Assembly: GCA_025994075.1 (NCBI GenBank) | Contig: JAMQGV010000046.1 | Location: forward strand, 83,746 to 147,745 | Length of the DNA: 64,000 nt | DNA from: Vicinamibacteria bacterium | GTDB lineage: Bacteria; Acidobacteriota; Vicinamibacteria; Fen-336 | Direction: 5' to 3' | Shown here: positions 40,944 to 53,700 of the stretch, piece after piece | Position numbering within the stretch: position 1 is the stretch's first letter | How the letters are laid out: each line of letters opens with the position of its first letter | The notes under the pieces: model-generated | The model's database searches: none | What the model was told of the DNA's origin: nothing | What the model saw: only the letters and a program-made list of their open reading frames with translations | Program-made: the position numbers and the translations under genes

Positions 40944-42437
40944 TCAGCGCGCGCCCGGCTCGCCCGCGGCCGGCCGCAGGTCGGCGAAGCGCAGGAAGCC
41001 GCGCGGCTCGCCGCGGAAGGCGATGCCCGCCCGCGCCCCGTGGCTCTCGTGCCGGGTCAGCAGTGGCAGCAGGGCGCGGGAGCCGATGGCCATGGTCATC
41101 GCCTGGCCCAGCAGCTCGGAGCGCAGCGCCCAGTCGAGCTCCGCGCGCGCGCGGTCGAGCACGCCGTCGAGCTCGCGGTTCGAGTGGCCGGTCCAGTTCA
41201 TCATCCCGCGCCGCGCCGCCGGGTCGGGCGAGTGGAAGTGGTTGACGAGCACGTCGATGCCGTCCGCGGAGAGCGCGCGGGCGCGGGCGAGGAAGGCCGC
41301 GGCGCCGCGCGCCTCGAGGATCTCCTGCAGCCGCGCCGCGGGCATCGACTGCACCTGCACGACGACGCCCGCCTCGGCCAGGTCCGCGCGCACCCGCTCC
41401 GCGAGCGACGCCTGGTCCTGGTCGCACGCGAGCGGGATCCCCAAGACGGGCAACCTGCCGGACGCCGCGAGCAGGGCGCGCGCCCGCGTGAGGTCGCGCT
41501 GCGGCTGCGGCACCCCTGCCGAACCGAACACCCCGGAAGGCACCAGTTGCCAGGCCGGCCGCGCGCGGCCGGCGACGCCGCTGGCGGCGATCGCGCGGCG
41601 ATCGAGGGCGAGGTCGACCGCCTCGCGCAAGCGCGGGTCGGCGAGCGCGTCACCCGCCGCGACCCTGAGCCCGAGGACCACCGTGTCGCGGGCCGCTCCC
41701 GTCAGCACCTGGTATCCCGCGCGGCGCTCCACGTCGGCGACCTGCGCGGCGTCCAGCCGCTCGGCGAAGTCGGCCTCGCCCCGCAGCAGGGCGGCAGCCC
41801 GCGCCGCGGCGTCGTCGACGACCGAGACATCGACCGCCGACCACGGCGGCGGCTCGCCCCAGTACTGCGCGAACGCCTCGAGGCGATAGCGGCCGTCGCC
41901 TTCGGCCGCGGCCAGCCGGAACGGCCCGGTCCCGTTCGGCGCCGCCGCCTCGCTCTCGACGTCGCGCGCCTTCGCGATCGGCAGCGCCGAGAGCTGCGCG
42001 AGGAGCAGGGGATTGCGCTGCTGGGTTCGGATCCGCACCGTCCGCGGGCCCGACGCGGAGACCTCCTCGATGCCCGCGAAGTGGGCGCCCAGCGCGGAGC
42101 GGCCGGAGCGCGCAACCTGGACCACGGCCACCACGTCGTCGGCGCCCAACAGGCTGCCGTCGTGGAAGCGAACGCTCTCGCGAAGGTCGAAGACCCACGT
42201 GAACTCGTCCGGGTTGTTCCACGAAGAAGCGAGGGCCGGCACGGGCCGGCGGTCGGCGTCGAAGTGGACCAGCCCCTCGTACACGTTGAAGCTGATCGCA
42301 GCCGCGCTGGCGGCGCCGTCCGAGGACTCGTACGGTGCGCGGGTGTCCAGCGGCCGCGCCAGCAGCGCGCGCAGGGTCGGCCGGCCTGGCGCGGGACGAT
42401 CGCAGGCCGCGGCGAGCAGACAGCCTCCCGCCGCCAA
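40944..42437 (-). CDS. Peptide/nickel-type ABC substrate-binding lipoprotein
   Basis: About 497 residues of the extracellular solute-binding family 5. An N-terminal lipobox (LLAAAC) is followed by NVYEGLVHFDADRRPVPALASSW, FDLRESVRFHDGS and a C-terminal lobe with NRELDGVLDRARAE. No permease or ATPase gene is next to it, so it is an orphan receptor or works with a transporter elsewhere. The TTG at 42437 leaves a signal peptide without positive charge. A CTG at 42473 would restore a normal one (Thr-Arg-Ser... Asn-Arg), so the start is uncertain. Confidence 0.82.
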   Translation of the reverse strand: MAAGGCLLAAACDRPAPGRPTLRALLARPLDTRAPYESSDGAASAAAISFNVYEGLVHFDADRRPVPALASSWNNPDEFTWVFDLRESVRFHDGSLLGADDVVAVVQVARSGRSALGAHFAGIEEVSASGPRTVRIRTQQRNPLLLAQLSALPIAKARDVESEAAAPNGTGPFRLAAAEGDGRYRLEAFAQYWGEPPPWSAVDVSVVDDAAARAAALLRGEADFAERLDAAQVADVERRAGYQVLTGAARDTVVLGLRVAAGDALADPRLREAVDLALDRRAIAASGVAGRARPAWQLVPSGVFGSAGVPQPQRDLTRARALLAASGRLPVLGIPLACDQDQASLAERVRADLAEAGVVVQVQSMPAARLQEILEARGAAAFLARARALSADGIDVLVNHFHSPDPAARRGMMNWTGHSNRELDGVLDRARAELDWALRSELLGQAMTMAIGSRALLPLLTRHESHGARAGIAFRGEPRGFLRFADLRPAAGEPGAR

Positions 42438-42573
42438 TGCGGCCAGGACCCGGTTTCCGGCGCTGCGCGTCAGGCGACCCAGTTCGCGACCTCACGACGG
42501 AGAGGGACTCGCCCGCATTGTGCCACCCTCCGGGACCGGCTCTGGCGCTCGAAGCCCGACGAATCCGCGGGCG

Positions 42574-42579
42574 TACAAT
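42574..42579 (+). promoter_or_regulatory. -10-like TACAAT upstream of the two-lobed M16 gene
   Basis: TACAAT lies about 80 bases before the ATG at 42662. The leader contains a short GCCCGCTGGAGCGGGC hairpin and ends with a GGAG ribosome site. The remainder of the 42438-42661 gap shows nothing else. Confidence 0.4.
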
Positions 42580-42661
42580 GGCGATTCGCCCGCTGGAGCG
42601 GGCCCGTTGCCATCCCGCCGTCCCGGGCGATCCGCCCCGGGCCTCACCGACTGGAGTCCAC

Positions 42662-45490
<2,829 letters not shown>

Positions 45491-45516
45491 CTCCGCCACC
45501 CGACGTCGACGTCCAC

Positions 45517-45552
45517 CGGGGCGTCCGTGCCGCAGCCGGCACGGGCGCCCCG
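45517..45552 (+). terminator. Hairpin after the two-lobed M16 gene
   Basis: Inverted repeat with 16-base arms (45517-45532 and 45537-45552, one wobble) and a 4-base CAGC loop, 26 bases after the stop. Only a short TTT occurs downstream. Confidence 0.6.
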
Positions 45553-45601
45553 CGTGCTTTGTGGAGGGCCCGGTCGTCCGGCGAGAATCGACGTCATCCC
45601 C

Positions 45602-46567
45602 ATGCACGGATGCCTCGCGGCCGTCGTGACGCTGTTCGCCCTGGCGGCGCTCGACGTGGGTCTGTGGCGCCTGGGCGCGGGCCAGCCCACGTGGCTGCTG
45701 CCGCTCGCCGCGGCGCTGGCGGCGGCCGGCGCCGTGCTGGCGACCTCGGCCGCGTGGAAGGGCGGCCGCCGCTGGCGAGCGCTGCACCGCCGCGGGGCCT
45801 GGGCCGACGGGGCGCTGGTCGCGGTGCGCGGGCGGCTGGCAGCCGAGGGGCCGCTGCTGACCGCGCCGGGCTCGGGCCGGCCGTGCGTGCTCTACGAGTA
45901 CACGCTGCGCCGGCTGCGCCGCGAGGGGGCGGGCTCCGGCGACGGCTCCACCCGCCGCGAGAGGGTCGCCTTCAACGGCCAGGGGATGACGCCGCTGGCG
46001 GTGGTCACGGACGCCGGCCGCGTCCCGCTCACGGGGTACCCGTCGGTCGAGCCCGCCGAGAAGCAGCGCCTCGCGCCCGAGGCGCTGCCGCGGCTGCTCG
46101 CCCACCTCGCGGAGTCGGAGATCGGGCCCCCGATCGCCGTCTCCGGCGCGCTCGCCGCCTGGCGCGCGGACTTCCCCGAGGGCGTGCGCGAGCTGCGCCG
46201 CGACCGCGAGACGGCCTCCGCCCTCGACCTCGACGGCCTGCGCCCGGGCCAGGACGCCGCGTCCCGCGCGCTCGCGATCGCAAGGCTGCTCGAGGAGTGG
46301 AAGGACGAGCGGCCGTTCGTCACCGAGCTGTCGCTGGCCGACGGCGAGGAGGTGGTCGCGTTCGGCCGCTGGGACGCGTCGACCCGCACCCTCGAGGTCG
46401 GGGGCCACGGGGTCGACTCCGCGCGCGCGGTGGTTCCGGCCGTGACGGCCTGGGGCCTCGAGGGGTACTACAAGGTCAGCCTGGCGACGGCCATCGGCTG
46501 CGGCGTGGCCGCGCTCGTGCTCCACGCGCTGATCGCGCGCGCCCTGCTCGCCGCGCCCCCCGGCTAG
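45602..46567 (+). CDS. GIDE-domain-like membrane protein
   Basis: A 321-residue protein with two N-terminal membrane segments (about 5-20 and 30-52). A region resembling the GIDE domain of MULAN/SPL2-type proteins follows (GALVAVRGRLAAEGPLLTAP, then SGRPCVLYEYTLRR, residues about 75-110). The middle is soluble, and a C-terminal helix (about 295-317) ends the protein. Prokaryotic GIDE proteins have no established function. A new start is chosen at the ATG 45602, just before the first membrane helix. It is followed 19 bases later by another membrane protein gene. Confidence 0.6.
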   Translation: MHGCLAAVVTLFALAALDVGLWRLGAGQPTWLLPLAAALAAAGAVLATSAAWKGGRRWRALHRRGAWADGALVAVRGRLAAEGPLLTAPGSGRPCVLYEYTLRRLRREGAGSGDGSTRRERVAFNGQGMTPLAVVTDAGRVPLTGYPSVEPAEKQRLAPEALPRLLAHLAESEIGPPIAVSGALAAWRADFPEGVRELRRDRETASALDLDGLRPGQDAASRALAIARLLEEWKDERPFVTELSLADGEEVVAFGRWDASTRTLEVGGHGVDSARAVVPAVTAWGLEGYYKVSLATAIGCGVAALVLHALIARALLAAPPG

Positions 46568-46574
46568 CGGGGCC

Positions 46575-46580
46575 TACAAT
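46575..46580 (+). promoter_or_regulatory. -10-like TACAAT before the 46587 gene
   Basis: TACAAT ends exactly 6 nt before the GTG at 46587, with no Shine-Dalgarno sequence; a leaderless operon start is inferred for this gene, the acyl carrier protein and the acyltransferase. Confidence 0.55.
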
Positions 46581-46586
46581 CCGCCC

Positions 46587-47306
46587 GTGGAACGGGCGCC
46601 TGCCTCCGACAGCCTCGACCCCGAGCAGATCGCCGCGACCATCGACCTGCTGCGGCGCCGCGTCGAGCACCGCTTCCCGAACTCGGGGCTGGCCCGGGTC
46701 GCGGGCGAGCTGGACCGCATCGCCGAGAAGGCGCGCGAGCGCTCCGCCTGGATCGCGCGCCCGATCCTGCCGCTGCGCGCCCTGGTCGCCGCGCTGCTGA
46801 CGCTGATCGCCGCGGGACTGCTGATCACCGTCGCCTCGCTGCCCTGGCCGAGCGAGCGCGTCCACGTCGTCGAGTTCGTGCAGGTGCTGGAGTCGGGCAT
46901 CAACGACGTGGTGCTGATCGGCGCCGCCTGCTTCTTCCTGCTCACGATCGAGACCCGGATCAAGCGCGGCCGCGCGCTGGAGGCGATCCGCGAGATGCGG
47001 TCGATCGCCCACGTGATCGACATGCACCAGCTCACCAAGGACCCGGAGTGGCTGCTCGGGCGCGGCCAGGAGACCGGCCTGCTGCCGCCGCGGGTGATGT
47101 CCCGCTTCGAGCTGGGTCGCTACCTCGACTACTGCTCGGAGATGCTGTCGCTGGTCGGCAAGGTCGCCGCGCTCTACGTGCAGCGCTTCGACGACGACGT
47201 GGCGCTGGCGGCGGTCAACGAGGTCGAGCAGCTCACCTCCGGCCTGTCGCGCACGATCTGGCAGAAGCTGATGATCCTGCACGCCCAGGAAGGGCAGTCG
47301 CGATGA
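46587..47306 (+). CDS. Membrane protein of unknown function
   Basis: A 239-residue protein with a helical, charged N-terminus and two membrane segments (about 65-88 and 107-127). A cytoplasmic helical domain follows (about 130-239; RFELGRYLDYCSEMLSLVG, VNEVEQLTSGLSRTIWQKL). No known motif is recognised. The GTG start is fixed by the -10 element. Its stop overlaps the acyl carrier protein ATG (ATGA), so the two are coupled. Confidence 0.7.
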   Translation: MERAPASDSLDPEQIAATIDLLRRRVEHRFPNSGLARVAGELDRIAEKARERSAWIARPILPLRALVAALLTLIAAGLLITVASLPWPSERVHVVEFVQVLESGINDVVLIGAACFFLLTIETRIKRGRALEAIREMRSIAHVIDMHQLTKDPEWLLGRGQETGLLPPRVMSRFELGRYLDYCSEMLSLVGKVAALYVQRFDDDVALAAVNEVEQLTSGLSRTIWQKLMILHAQEGQSR

Positions 47307-47560
47307 CGGCCGCCGTGGGCGACGAGGTCCGCGACACGATCCGGCGGCTGGTCGCGCTTCGCTCGGCCGTCGCGCTGACCGAGGCGGACGACCGCGTCCC
47401 GCTGGGCGCAGGGGGCCTCGGCTTCGACTCCGTGAGGCTCGTCGAGCTGCTGCTCGACGTCGAGCGCCTCGTGGGCGCCCCGCTCGACCCCGAGTGGCTC
47501 GCCGACCCGGCCCTCACGATCGAGTCCCTGGCGACGGCGGTCGCCCGCGCCCGCCGATGA
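47303..47560 (+). CDS. Acyl carrier protein
   Basis: An 85-residue carrier protein with the phosphopantetheine site in GGLGFDSVRLVELLLDVE (Ser about residue 43) and the usual four-helix length. It is probably dedicated rather than the fatty-acid-synthesis ACP, because it is coupled by ATGA overlaps to a membrane protein gene before it and an acyltransferase gene after it. An acyl-AMP ligase that could load it is encoded on the opposite strand 760 bases away. Confidence 0.85.
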   Translation: MTAAVGDEVRDTIRRLVALRSAVALTEADDRVPLGAGGLGFDSVRLVELLLDVERLVGAPLDPEWLADPALTIESLATAVARARR

Positions 47561-48318
47561 GGACGGCGGCCAGGCCCCATCCGCTGCCGACAGAGGCGGA
47601 GCTGCGCGCGCTGGTGCCCGAGCTGGAGGACGAGGCGCTCCGCGCGGCGCTGGCGGTGGCCGCGAGCCTCCCGGATCTCCATCGGGCCTTCGCCGAGCGG
47701 CGTCGCCGAGGAGAGATCTCGGAAGGTCGCGTGCGGCTGCGTGACGAAGGAGGGTTCTCGGCTCGCGCGGCGGCCCGTGAACCGATGGTGCTGATCACCT
47801 GGCACTTCGGCCTGGTCCGGCAGCTCGCGCCGGGCCTCCTCGCGCTGGGGACCGACCTGCTGGCGCTGCGCCATCGGCCGGCCCCTGGCCCGCTGGCCCT
47901 GCGCGAGGAATTCGTCGGTGAGGGGGTCGGCGAGCGGGCGCGGGCCCTGGCCACCTCGATCGCGCACCTGCGCAACGGGGGCAGCGTGATCCTGGCCGCC
48001 GACGGACCGGGGCGGCCGCGGCTCCGCGTGCCCTGCCTCGGCCGCCGGCTGGGCCTGGCCCGCGGCGCGTTCGCCCTCTCGCGCCTGACCGGAGCGCCGG
48101 TCGTGCCGGTCGTGGGGCTCGCCCGCGGGGACGAGCTCGAGATCGTCGTCGATCCGCCGCTCGTGGCGCCCGCCGGCGCCACCGGGGAGGAGCTCGAGCA
48201 GGCGCTGGCGGCGGCCGCCGCGGCGTGGCTGGAGGGCCTGGTCCGGCGCCATCCGGGGCAGCTCCTGCACCCGCTGCGGAACCGGCTGCTGCGCTCGCGC
48301 CCGTTGCGGGCCGGCTGA
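47557..48318 (+). CDS. Lysophospholipid/lipid-A-type acyltransferase
   Basis: A 253-residue protein. The motif TWHFGLVRQL (His as catalytic base, residues about 81-90) and ILAADGPGRPRLRVPCLG followed by GAPVVPVVGL match the LpxL/DUF374-like acyltransferase superfamily. It lacks an obvious membrane anchor. It probably takes an acyl group from the ACP encoded just upstream; the acceptor is unknown. Its stop directly abuts that of the acyl-AMP ligase (TGATCA). Confidence 0.8.
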   Translation: MRTAARPHPLPTEAELRALVPELEDEALRAALAVAASLPDLHRAFAERRRRGEISEGRVRLRDEGGFSARAAAREPMVLITWHFGLVRQLAPGLLALGTDLLALRHRPAPGPLALREEFVGEGVGERARALATSIAHLRNGGSVILAADGPGRPRLRVPCLGRRLGLARGAFALSRLTGAPVVPVVGLARGDELEIVVDPPLVAPAGATGEELEQALAAAAAAWLEGLVRRHPGQLLHPLRNRLLRSRPLRAG

Positions 48319-49833
48319 TCAGGCCGCGAAGGTGCCGGCCGCGACCGCCGCCGCCAGTTCGGCGTGGCGCAGCTTGCCGTTCGCCGTGCGCGGGATCGTG
48401 CGCGGCGGCACCAGCAGCACGCGGGCCGGCGCGAAGCCCAGGCGCGCCGTCACGGCCTCGGCGATCGCGCGCTCGAGGCCCGCTCGCGCGGGCTCGACGA
48501 CTTCCGCCACGACGCACAGGTCCTCCGCCTCGCCCATCGGCACGCCCACCGCCGCCGAGAGCCGCACGCCCGCGACGGCGTCCACGGCCTCCTCGACCTC
48601 GCCGGGGGCGATCAGCGCGCCGGCGCGCTTGATCAGGGCGCGGCGGCGCCCGTGCACGAACAGCTCGCCCGTCGCCGAGACCGCGCCGACGTCGCCCGTG
48701 TGCAGCCAGCCGTCGCGCAGCGCCTCGGCCGTCGCCTCAGGCGCCCCGAGGTAGCCGTCGAACAGCGTCGCGCCGCGGACCCGGATCTCGCCGGCGAGGC
48801 CCGGTGCGCAGTCGCGACCGGCCTCGTCCACGATCCGCAGCGTCGTGCCCGGCAGGGCCCGGCCGCAGCTCACGCGGCCCGCCTCGTCGAGCTCGACCGG
48901 CTCGCCGGGACGCACGGCCGCGACCCCGAGCGTCGCCTCGGCCAGGCCGTACCCGGGCCGCACCCGCCCCGGCAGCCCGAAGCGCGACTCGAAGGCCGCG
49001 ATCGTGCTGGCGCGCACGGGCTCGCCGCCGCTGGTCGCGATCCGCAGCCGCGACAGGTCGAGGCCCGCCGGGTCCACGACGCGCGCCGCGAGGCGGTAGA
49101 CGAAGTCGGGGGCGGCGGTGATCGTGGCGGCGACGGAGCTCGCGCACTCGAGCCACTGGCGCAGGCGGGCGAGCGACGGCGCGACCAGGTGGACGGGCCG
49201 GCCCGACAGCACCGGCTGGAATGCGAAGCGCACCAGGCCGAGGTCGTGGTGCAGCGGCACCCAGCCCGCGAACACGTCGGCGTCGGTCAGTTCCAGCCAC
49301 TCGTGGCTGACGCGCAGCGACGCCATCAGCGCGGCCTGGCCGACCACCGCGCCGCGCGGCTCGCCCGTCGTGCCGGAGGTGAGCTGGACGTAGGCGGCGG
49401 GCCCGGGGCGCGGAGGCCCGGCGGCGGAGCCTGCCAGCGAGCCCGCTTCCAGGGCCGCCACGCCCTGCGCCGCCAGGGCCGCGGCGCCCGCGGCGTCCGC
49501 GACCACGCAGCGGGCGCCCAGGCGCCGCGCGCGCGCTGCCGTCAGCGCGGCGGGCAAGCCCGGGTTGAGGGCGACCGGCACGGCGCCGAGCCACTGCGCC
49601 GCGAACAGCGTGCGCAGGAAATCGAGCCCCGTCGGCAGCGCCAGCGCGCAGAGGTCGCCGGGAGCGAGGCCGCGGGCAGCGAGACCCGCCGCGCCGCGGC
49701 GCGCGTCCGCGGCGAGCGCGCCGAAGGAGAGCGCCGCACCGTCCACGGCGAAGGCCAGCCGCTCCGGCGTCTCCAGGCTGCGCGCGTGAAGCGCCTCGAC
49801 GAGCGTGTCCGCCGCGGGCAGGGGAGGGCGCAT
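48319..49833 (-). CDS. AMP-dependent acyl-CoA/ACP synthetase
   Basis: A 504-residue ANL-superfamily enzyme. The P-loop-like motif is YVQLTSGTTGEPRG, followed by GYGLAEATLG, the hinge region DGWLHTGDVG and the catalytic lysine near PRTANGKLRHAE. It activates a carboxylic acid with ATP and passes it to CoA or a carrier protein. Its convergent position beside a dedicated ACP and an acyltransferase suggests it loads that ACP. The ATG at 49833 fits the domain start. Confidence 0.88.
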   Translation of the reverse strand: MRPPLPAADTLVEALHARSLETPERLAFAVDGAALSFGALAADARRGAAGLAARGLAPGDLCALALPTGLDFLRTLFAAQWLGAVPVALNPGLPAALTAARARRLGARCVVADAAGAAALAAQGVAALEAGSLAGSAAGPPRPGPAAYVQLTSGTTGEPRGAVVGQAALMASLRVSHEWLELTDADVFAGWVPLHHDLGLVRFAFQPVLSGRPVHLVAPSLARLRQWLECASSVAATITAAPDFVYRLAARVVDPAGLDLSRLRIATSGGEPVRASTIAAFESRFGLPGRVRPGYGLAEATLGVAAVRPGEPVELDEAGRVSCGRALPGTTLRIVDEAGRDCAPGLAGEIRVRGATLFDGYLGAPEATAEALRDGWLHTGDVGAVSATGELFVHGRRRALIKRAGALIAPGEVEEAVDAVAGVRLSAAVGVPMGEAEDLCVVAEVVEPARAGLERAIAEAVTARLGFAPARVLLVPPRTIPRTANGKLRHAELAAAVAAGTFAA

Positions 49834-49882
49834 GAGGGGGGCGATTCCAGCTTTCGCACGCAACTTTACGGCGGATTCGTCG

Positions 49883-49888
49883 TATCTT
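49883..49888 (+). promoter_or_regulatory. -10-like TATCTT upstream of the LolA-like gene
   Basis: TATCTT sits 65 bases before the ATG at 49954 and is followed by a leader with an AAGGAG site. The 120-base gap to the acyl-AMP ligase gene shows no other element. Confidence 0.3.
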
Positions 49889-49953
49889 CCGGCGGGTCAC
49901 CCCCTGTGCCGCCCGCTTCCCACGCCGCCCCCAGAACAGAAGGAGAACCGTCC

Positions 49954-50706
49954 ATGCTTCGCAAGGCCCTGCTGGCCATCGCCGGCGCCGCGCTGCTCGC
50001 CCCCGCTTCCGCCCAGACCCTCGACGAGATCCTCGCCAAGAACCTCGAGGCCCGCGGCGGCGCCGACAAGATCAAGGCCGTCAAGACCATGCGCCTGACC
50101 GGGCGGATGACCGTGGGCCCCGGCCTCGAGGCGCCGGTGGTGATGGAGTTCAAGCGCCCCGACAAGATGCGGATGGACTTCACGTTCCAGGGCATGACCG
50201 CGACCCAGGCCTTCGACGGCAAGGGCGGCTGGCAGGTGATGCCGTTCCAGGGCAACCCCAATCCCGAGCCGATGTCGCCGGACGACGTCAAGAACGCCGA
50301 GGAGCAGGCCGACGTGGACGGGCCGCTCGTCGACTGGAAGGCCAAGGGCCACGCGGTCGAACTGGTCGGCAAGGAGAAGGTCGAGGGCACCGACGCCTGG
50401 AAGCTGAAGGTCACGATGAAGGGCGGCGACGTGCGCTACGTGTTCCTCGACGCCGACGCCTACCTGGAGATCCGCGGCGAGGGCAAGCGCAACATCCGCG
50501 GCACCGAGATGGAGACCGAGCAGACGATCTCGGACTACAAGGAGGTCGGCGGCCTGGTGATGCCGCACGCCTTCGAAGGCGGCCCCAAGGGCAGCCCGAT
50601 GCGGCAGAAGATGACGATCGACAAGATCGAGCTCGACGTGGAGCTCGACGACGCCCGCTTCGCGATGCCCGCGAAGAAGGACGCCCCGGCGCCGGCGGCG
50701 AAGTAG
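49954..50706 (+). CDS. LolA-like outer-membrane lipoprotein-sorting protein
   Basis: A 250-residue exported protein with signal peptide 1-21 (ending ASAQ). The fold-type sequence is that of the LolA/LppX superfamily (LDEILAKNLEARGGADKIKAV, MRLTGRMTVG, FKRPDKMRMDFTFQG, AFDGKGGWQ). Family members carry lipids or lipoproteins across the periplasm. It is followed after 7 bases by the Asp-box protein gene, suggesting co-transcription. Confidence 0.8.
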   Translation: MLRKALLAIAGAALLAPASAQTLDEILAKNLEARGGADKIKAVKTMRLTGRMTVGPGLEAPVVMEFKRPDKMRMDFTFQGMTATQAFDGKGGWQVMPFQGNPNPEPMSPDDVKNAEEQADVDGPLVDWKAKGHAVELVGKEKVEGTDAWKLKVTMKGGDVRYVFLDADAYLEIRGEGKRNIRGTEMETEQTISDYKEVGGLVMPHAFEGGPKGSPMRQKMTIDKIELDVELDDARFAMPAKKDAPAPAAK

Positions 50707-50713
50707 GGCCGCG

Positions 50714-53700
50714 ATGAGCGCGCGCCCGACGCTGCTCGCCATCGCCCTGTCCTGCGCCTCGGCCCTCGCGGCCGGGGCGCAGGACGTCAAGGTCGACGCC
50801 GACCTCTTCGGCGGCCTCGAGGCGCGGCCGATCGGCCCCGCCGCGATGAGCGGCCGCATCTCCTCGCTCGACGTCGTGCCGGGCGACAAGCTCACCGTCT
50901 ACGTGGGCTCGGCCGCCGGCGGCGTGTTCAAGTCGGTCGACGGCGGGTTGACGTTCAAGCCCGTCTCGGACAGGCACGCGATGGCGATCGGCGCGCTGCG
51001 GGTCGACCCGAAGGACCCGAAGACGGTCTGGATCGGCACCGGCGAGCCGTGGGTGCGCAACTCGGTCTCCGGCGGAGACGGCGTCTACAAGTCGACCGAC
51101 GGCGGCGACAACTGGACGCGGGTCGGCCTCGAGCACACCGAGCGCATCGCGAGGATCGAGGTCTCGCCGCAGTCCTCGGACACGGTCTTCGTCTGCGCGC
51201 TCGGCCACCTGTTCGACGACCACCCGGACCGCGGCGTGTACCGCACGAAGGACGGCGGCAAGACCTGGGAGAAGACGCTGTCGGTCGCGGACGACACGGG
51301 CTGCGCCGACCTCGTCGTCGACCCGCAGGACGGCCGCATCGTCTACGCGGCGATGTGGCAGTTCCGGCGCAGCGCGGACTTCTTCACCTCGGGCGGCCCG
51401 AAGAGCGGCCTCTTCAAGTCGACCGACGGCGGTTCGACCTGGCGCGAGATCACGAAGGGCCTGCCCGAGGGCGACCTCGGACGCATCGCGATCGCGGTCT
51501 CGCCCGTACGCCCGGCGGTCGTCTACGCGACGGTCGAGGCGAAGACCTCGGGCTTCTACCGCTCCGACGACCTCGGCGAGAGCTGGACGCTGCAGTCGCA
51601 GGCCTCTGTCGCCGGCAACCGGCCGTTCTACTTCTCGCACCTGGTCGCCGACCCGAAGCACCTCGACCGCGTGTACAAGGGCGGCACGTTCATGGCCGTG
51701 ACCGACGACGCGGGCAGGACCTGGTCGACCGTCGGCGGCAGCTATCACCCCGACGTGCACGCGATCTGGATCCACCCGGCGAACCCGGAGACGCTGCTGA
51801 TCGGCACCGACGGCGGGCTGTACCACAGCTGGAACCGCGGCAACCGCTGGCTGTTCGTCGGCACCCTGCCGCTGTCGCAGTTCTACCACGTGAGCTACGA
51901 CATGGCCTTCCCGTACAACGTGTACGGCGGCATGCAGGACAACAGCTCGTGGTGGGGCCCGACCCGCAAGGGCGGCGGCATCCTCAACAAGCACTGGGAC
52001 TCGCTGCTGGGCGGCGACGGCTTCTGGGTGCTGGTCGACCCGAAGGACGAAGACGTCGTCTACGCCGAGTACCAGGGCGGCAACGTGTTCCGCATCGACA
52101 AGCGCACCGGCGAGATGAAGGACATCAAGCCGTCGCCGCGCAAGGGCGAGCCCAGGTTCCGCTTCAACTGGAACGCGCCGATGCACCTGTCGCCGACGAC
52201 GGGCGCGCTCTACTTCGGCGCCCAGATGCTGTTCCGCACGAAGGACCGCGGCGAGAGCTGGGAGCGGCTGTCGGGCGACCTCACGACCAACGACCCGAAG
52301 AAGCAGCGCCAGAAGCAGTCGGGCGGGCTCACGCTCGACAACTCGACGGCCGAGAACCACACGACGATCTACACGATCGCGGAGTCGCCGAAGGACGCGG
52401 ACGTGATCTGGGTCGGCACCGACGACGGCAACCTGCAGGTGACCCGCGACGGCGGGAAGACCTGGACCAACGTCGCGCCCAACGTGCCGGACGTGCCGAA
52501 GGGCACCTGGGTCTCGGAGGTGGAGGCCTCGCCGCACGACGCCGGGACCGCCTTCGCCACGTTCGACGGACACTGGAACGGCGACACCCGGCCCTGGGTG
52601 TTCCGCACCACCGACTACGGCAAGACGTGGACGTCACTGGTGACGCCGGAGCTGAAGGGCTTCGCCCACGTCGTGCGCCAGGATCTCGTCAACCCGGAGC
52701 TGCTGTTCCTCGGCACCGACACCGGCCTGTTCGTCAGCCTCGACGGCGGCAGGGCGTGGGCCGCGTTCACCGCGGGCCTGCCGCTGACGCCCGTGCACGA
52801 CCTGCAGATCCACCCGCGCGAGGGAGACCTGATCGTCGGCACCCACGGGCGCGGCATCTTCATCCTCGACGACCTGACGCCGCTGCGGGCGCTGACCCCG
52901 GCGATGCTGAACGCCGACGCCGCCCTGCTGCCCTCGCGAGCTGGCATTCGGCTGATCCCAGGCTCGCTGCTCTCGGGCGGCGACCAGAACGGCGACAACG
53001 AGTTCGTCGGCCGCTCGGTCGGCGAGGTCGCGTGGATCACCTACTACCTGAAGAAGCGCCACATCGTCGGCGACCTGAGGGTCGAGGTCTACGACCCCGC
53101 CGGCAAGCTCCTCTCGACGATCCCCGGCGGCAAGCGGCGCGGCCTCAACCGCGTCGAGTGGTCGATGCGGCCGCACCCGCCGAAGTTCGCCCCGGGCGCC
53201 GGCATCATCTTCGCGGGCGGCGCCTTCTTCGGCCCCCGCGCGCCGGAGGGCGAGTACACGGTCAAGCTGATCCGCAACAAGGACGTGTACGAGTCGAAGG
53301 TCAGGCTGGTGCCCGACCCGCGCGTGAGCTACCCGGAAGCCGACCGCAAGCTGCAGCAGGAGACGGTCTGGAAGCTGTTCGCCGACGTCGAGCGGCTCAC
53401 CTACCTGGTGGCCGAGATCACCCACGTGCGCGACCAGGCCCGCGCCGCGTCGGCGACCTTGAAGACGGGCGACGCGAGGCGCCGCAAGCTCGACGCGCTG
53501 GCCGCGTCGATGGAGGCGCAGCGGGTGGCGCTGGTGGCCACCCAGGAGGGCGAGGGCATCTCTGGCGAGGAGAAGCTGCGCGAGGAGCTCGGCGTGCTCT
53601 ACGGCAACGTCAACGGCAACGAGGGCCGGCCGACGCAGAGCCAGCTCGACCGCCGCGAGGCGCTGCTCCTCGAGCTCGACGCCGCCCGCGCGCGCTTCGA

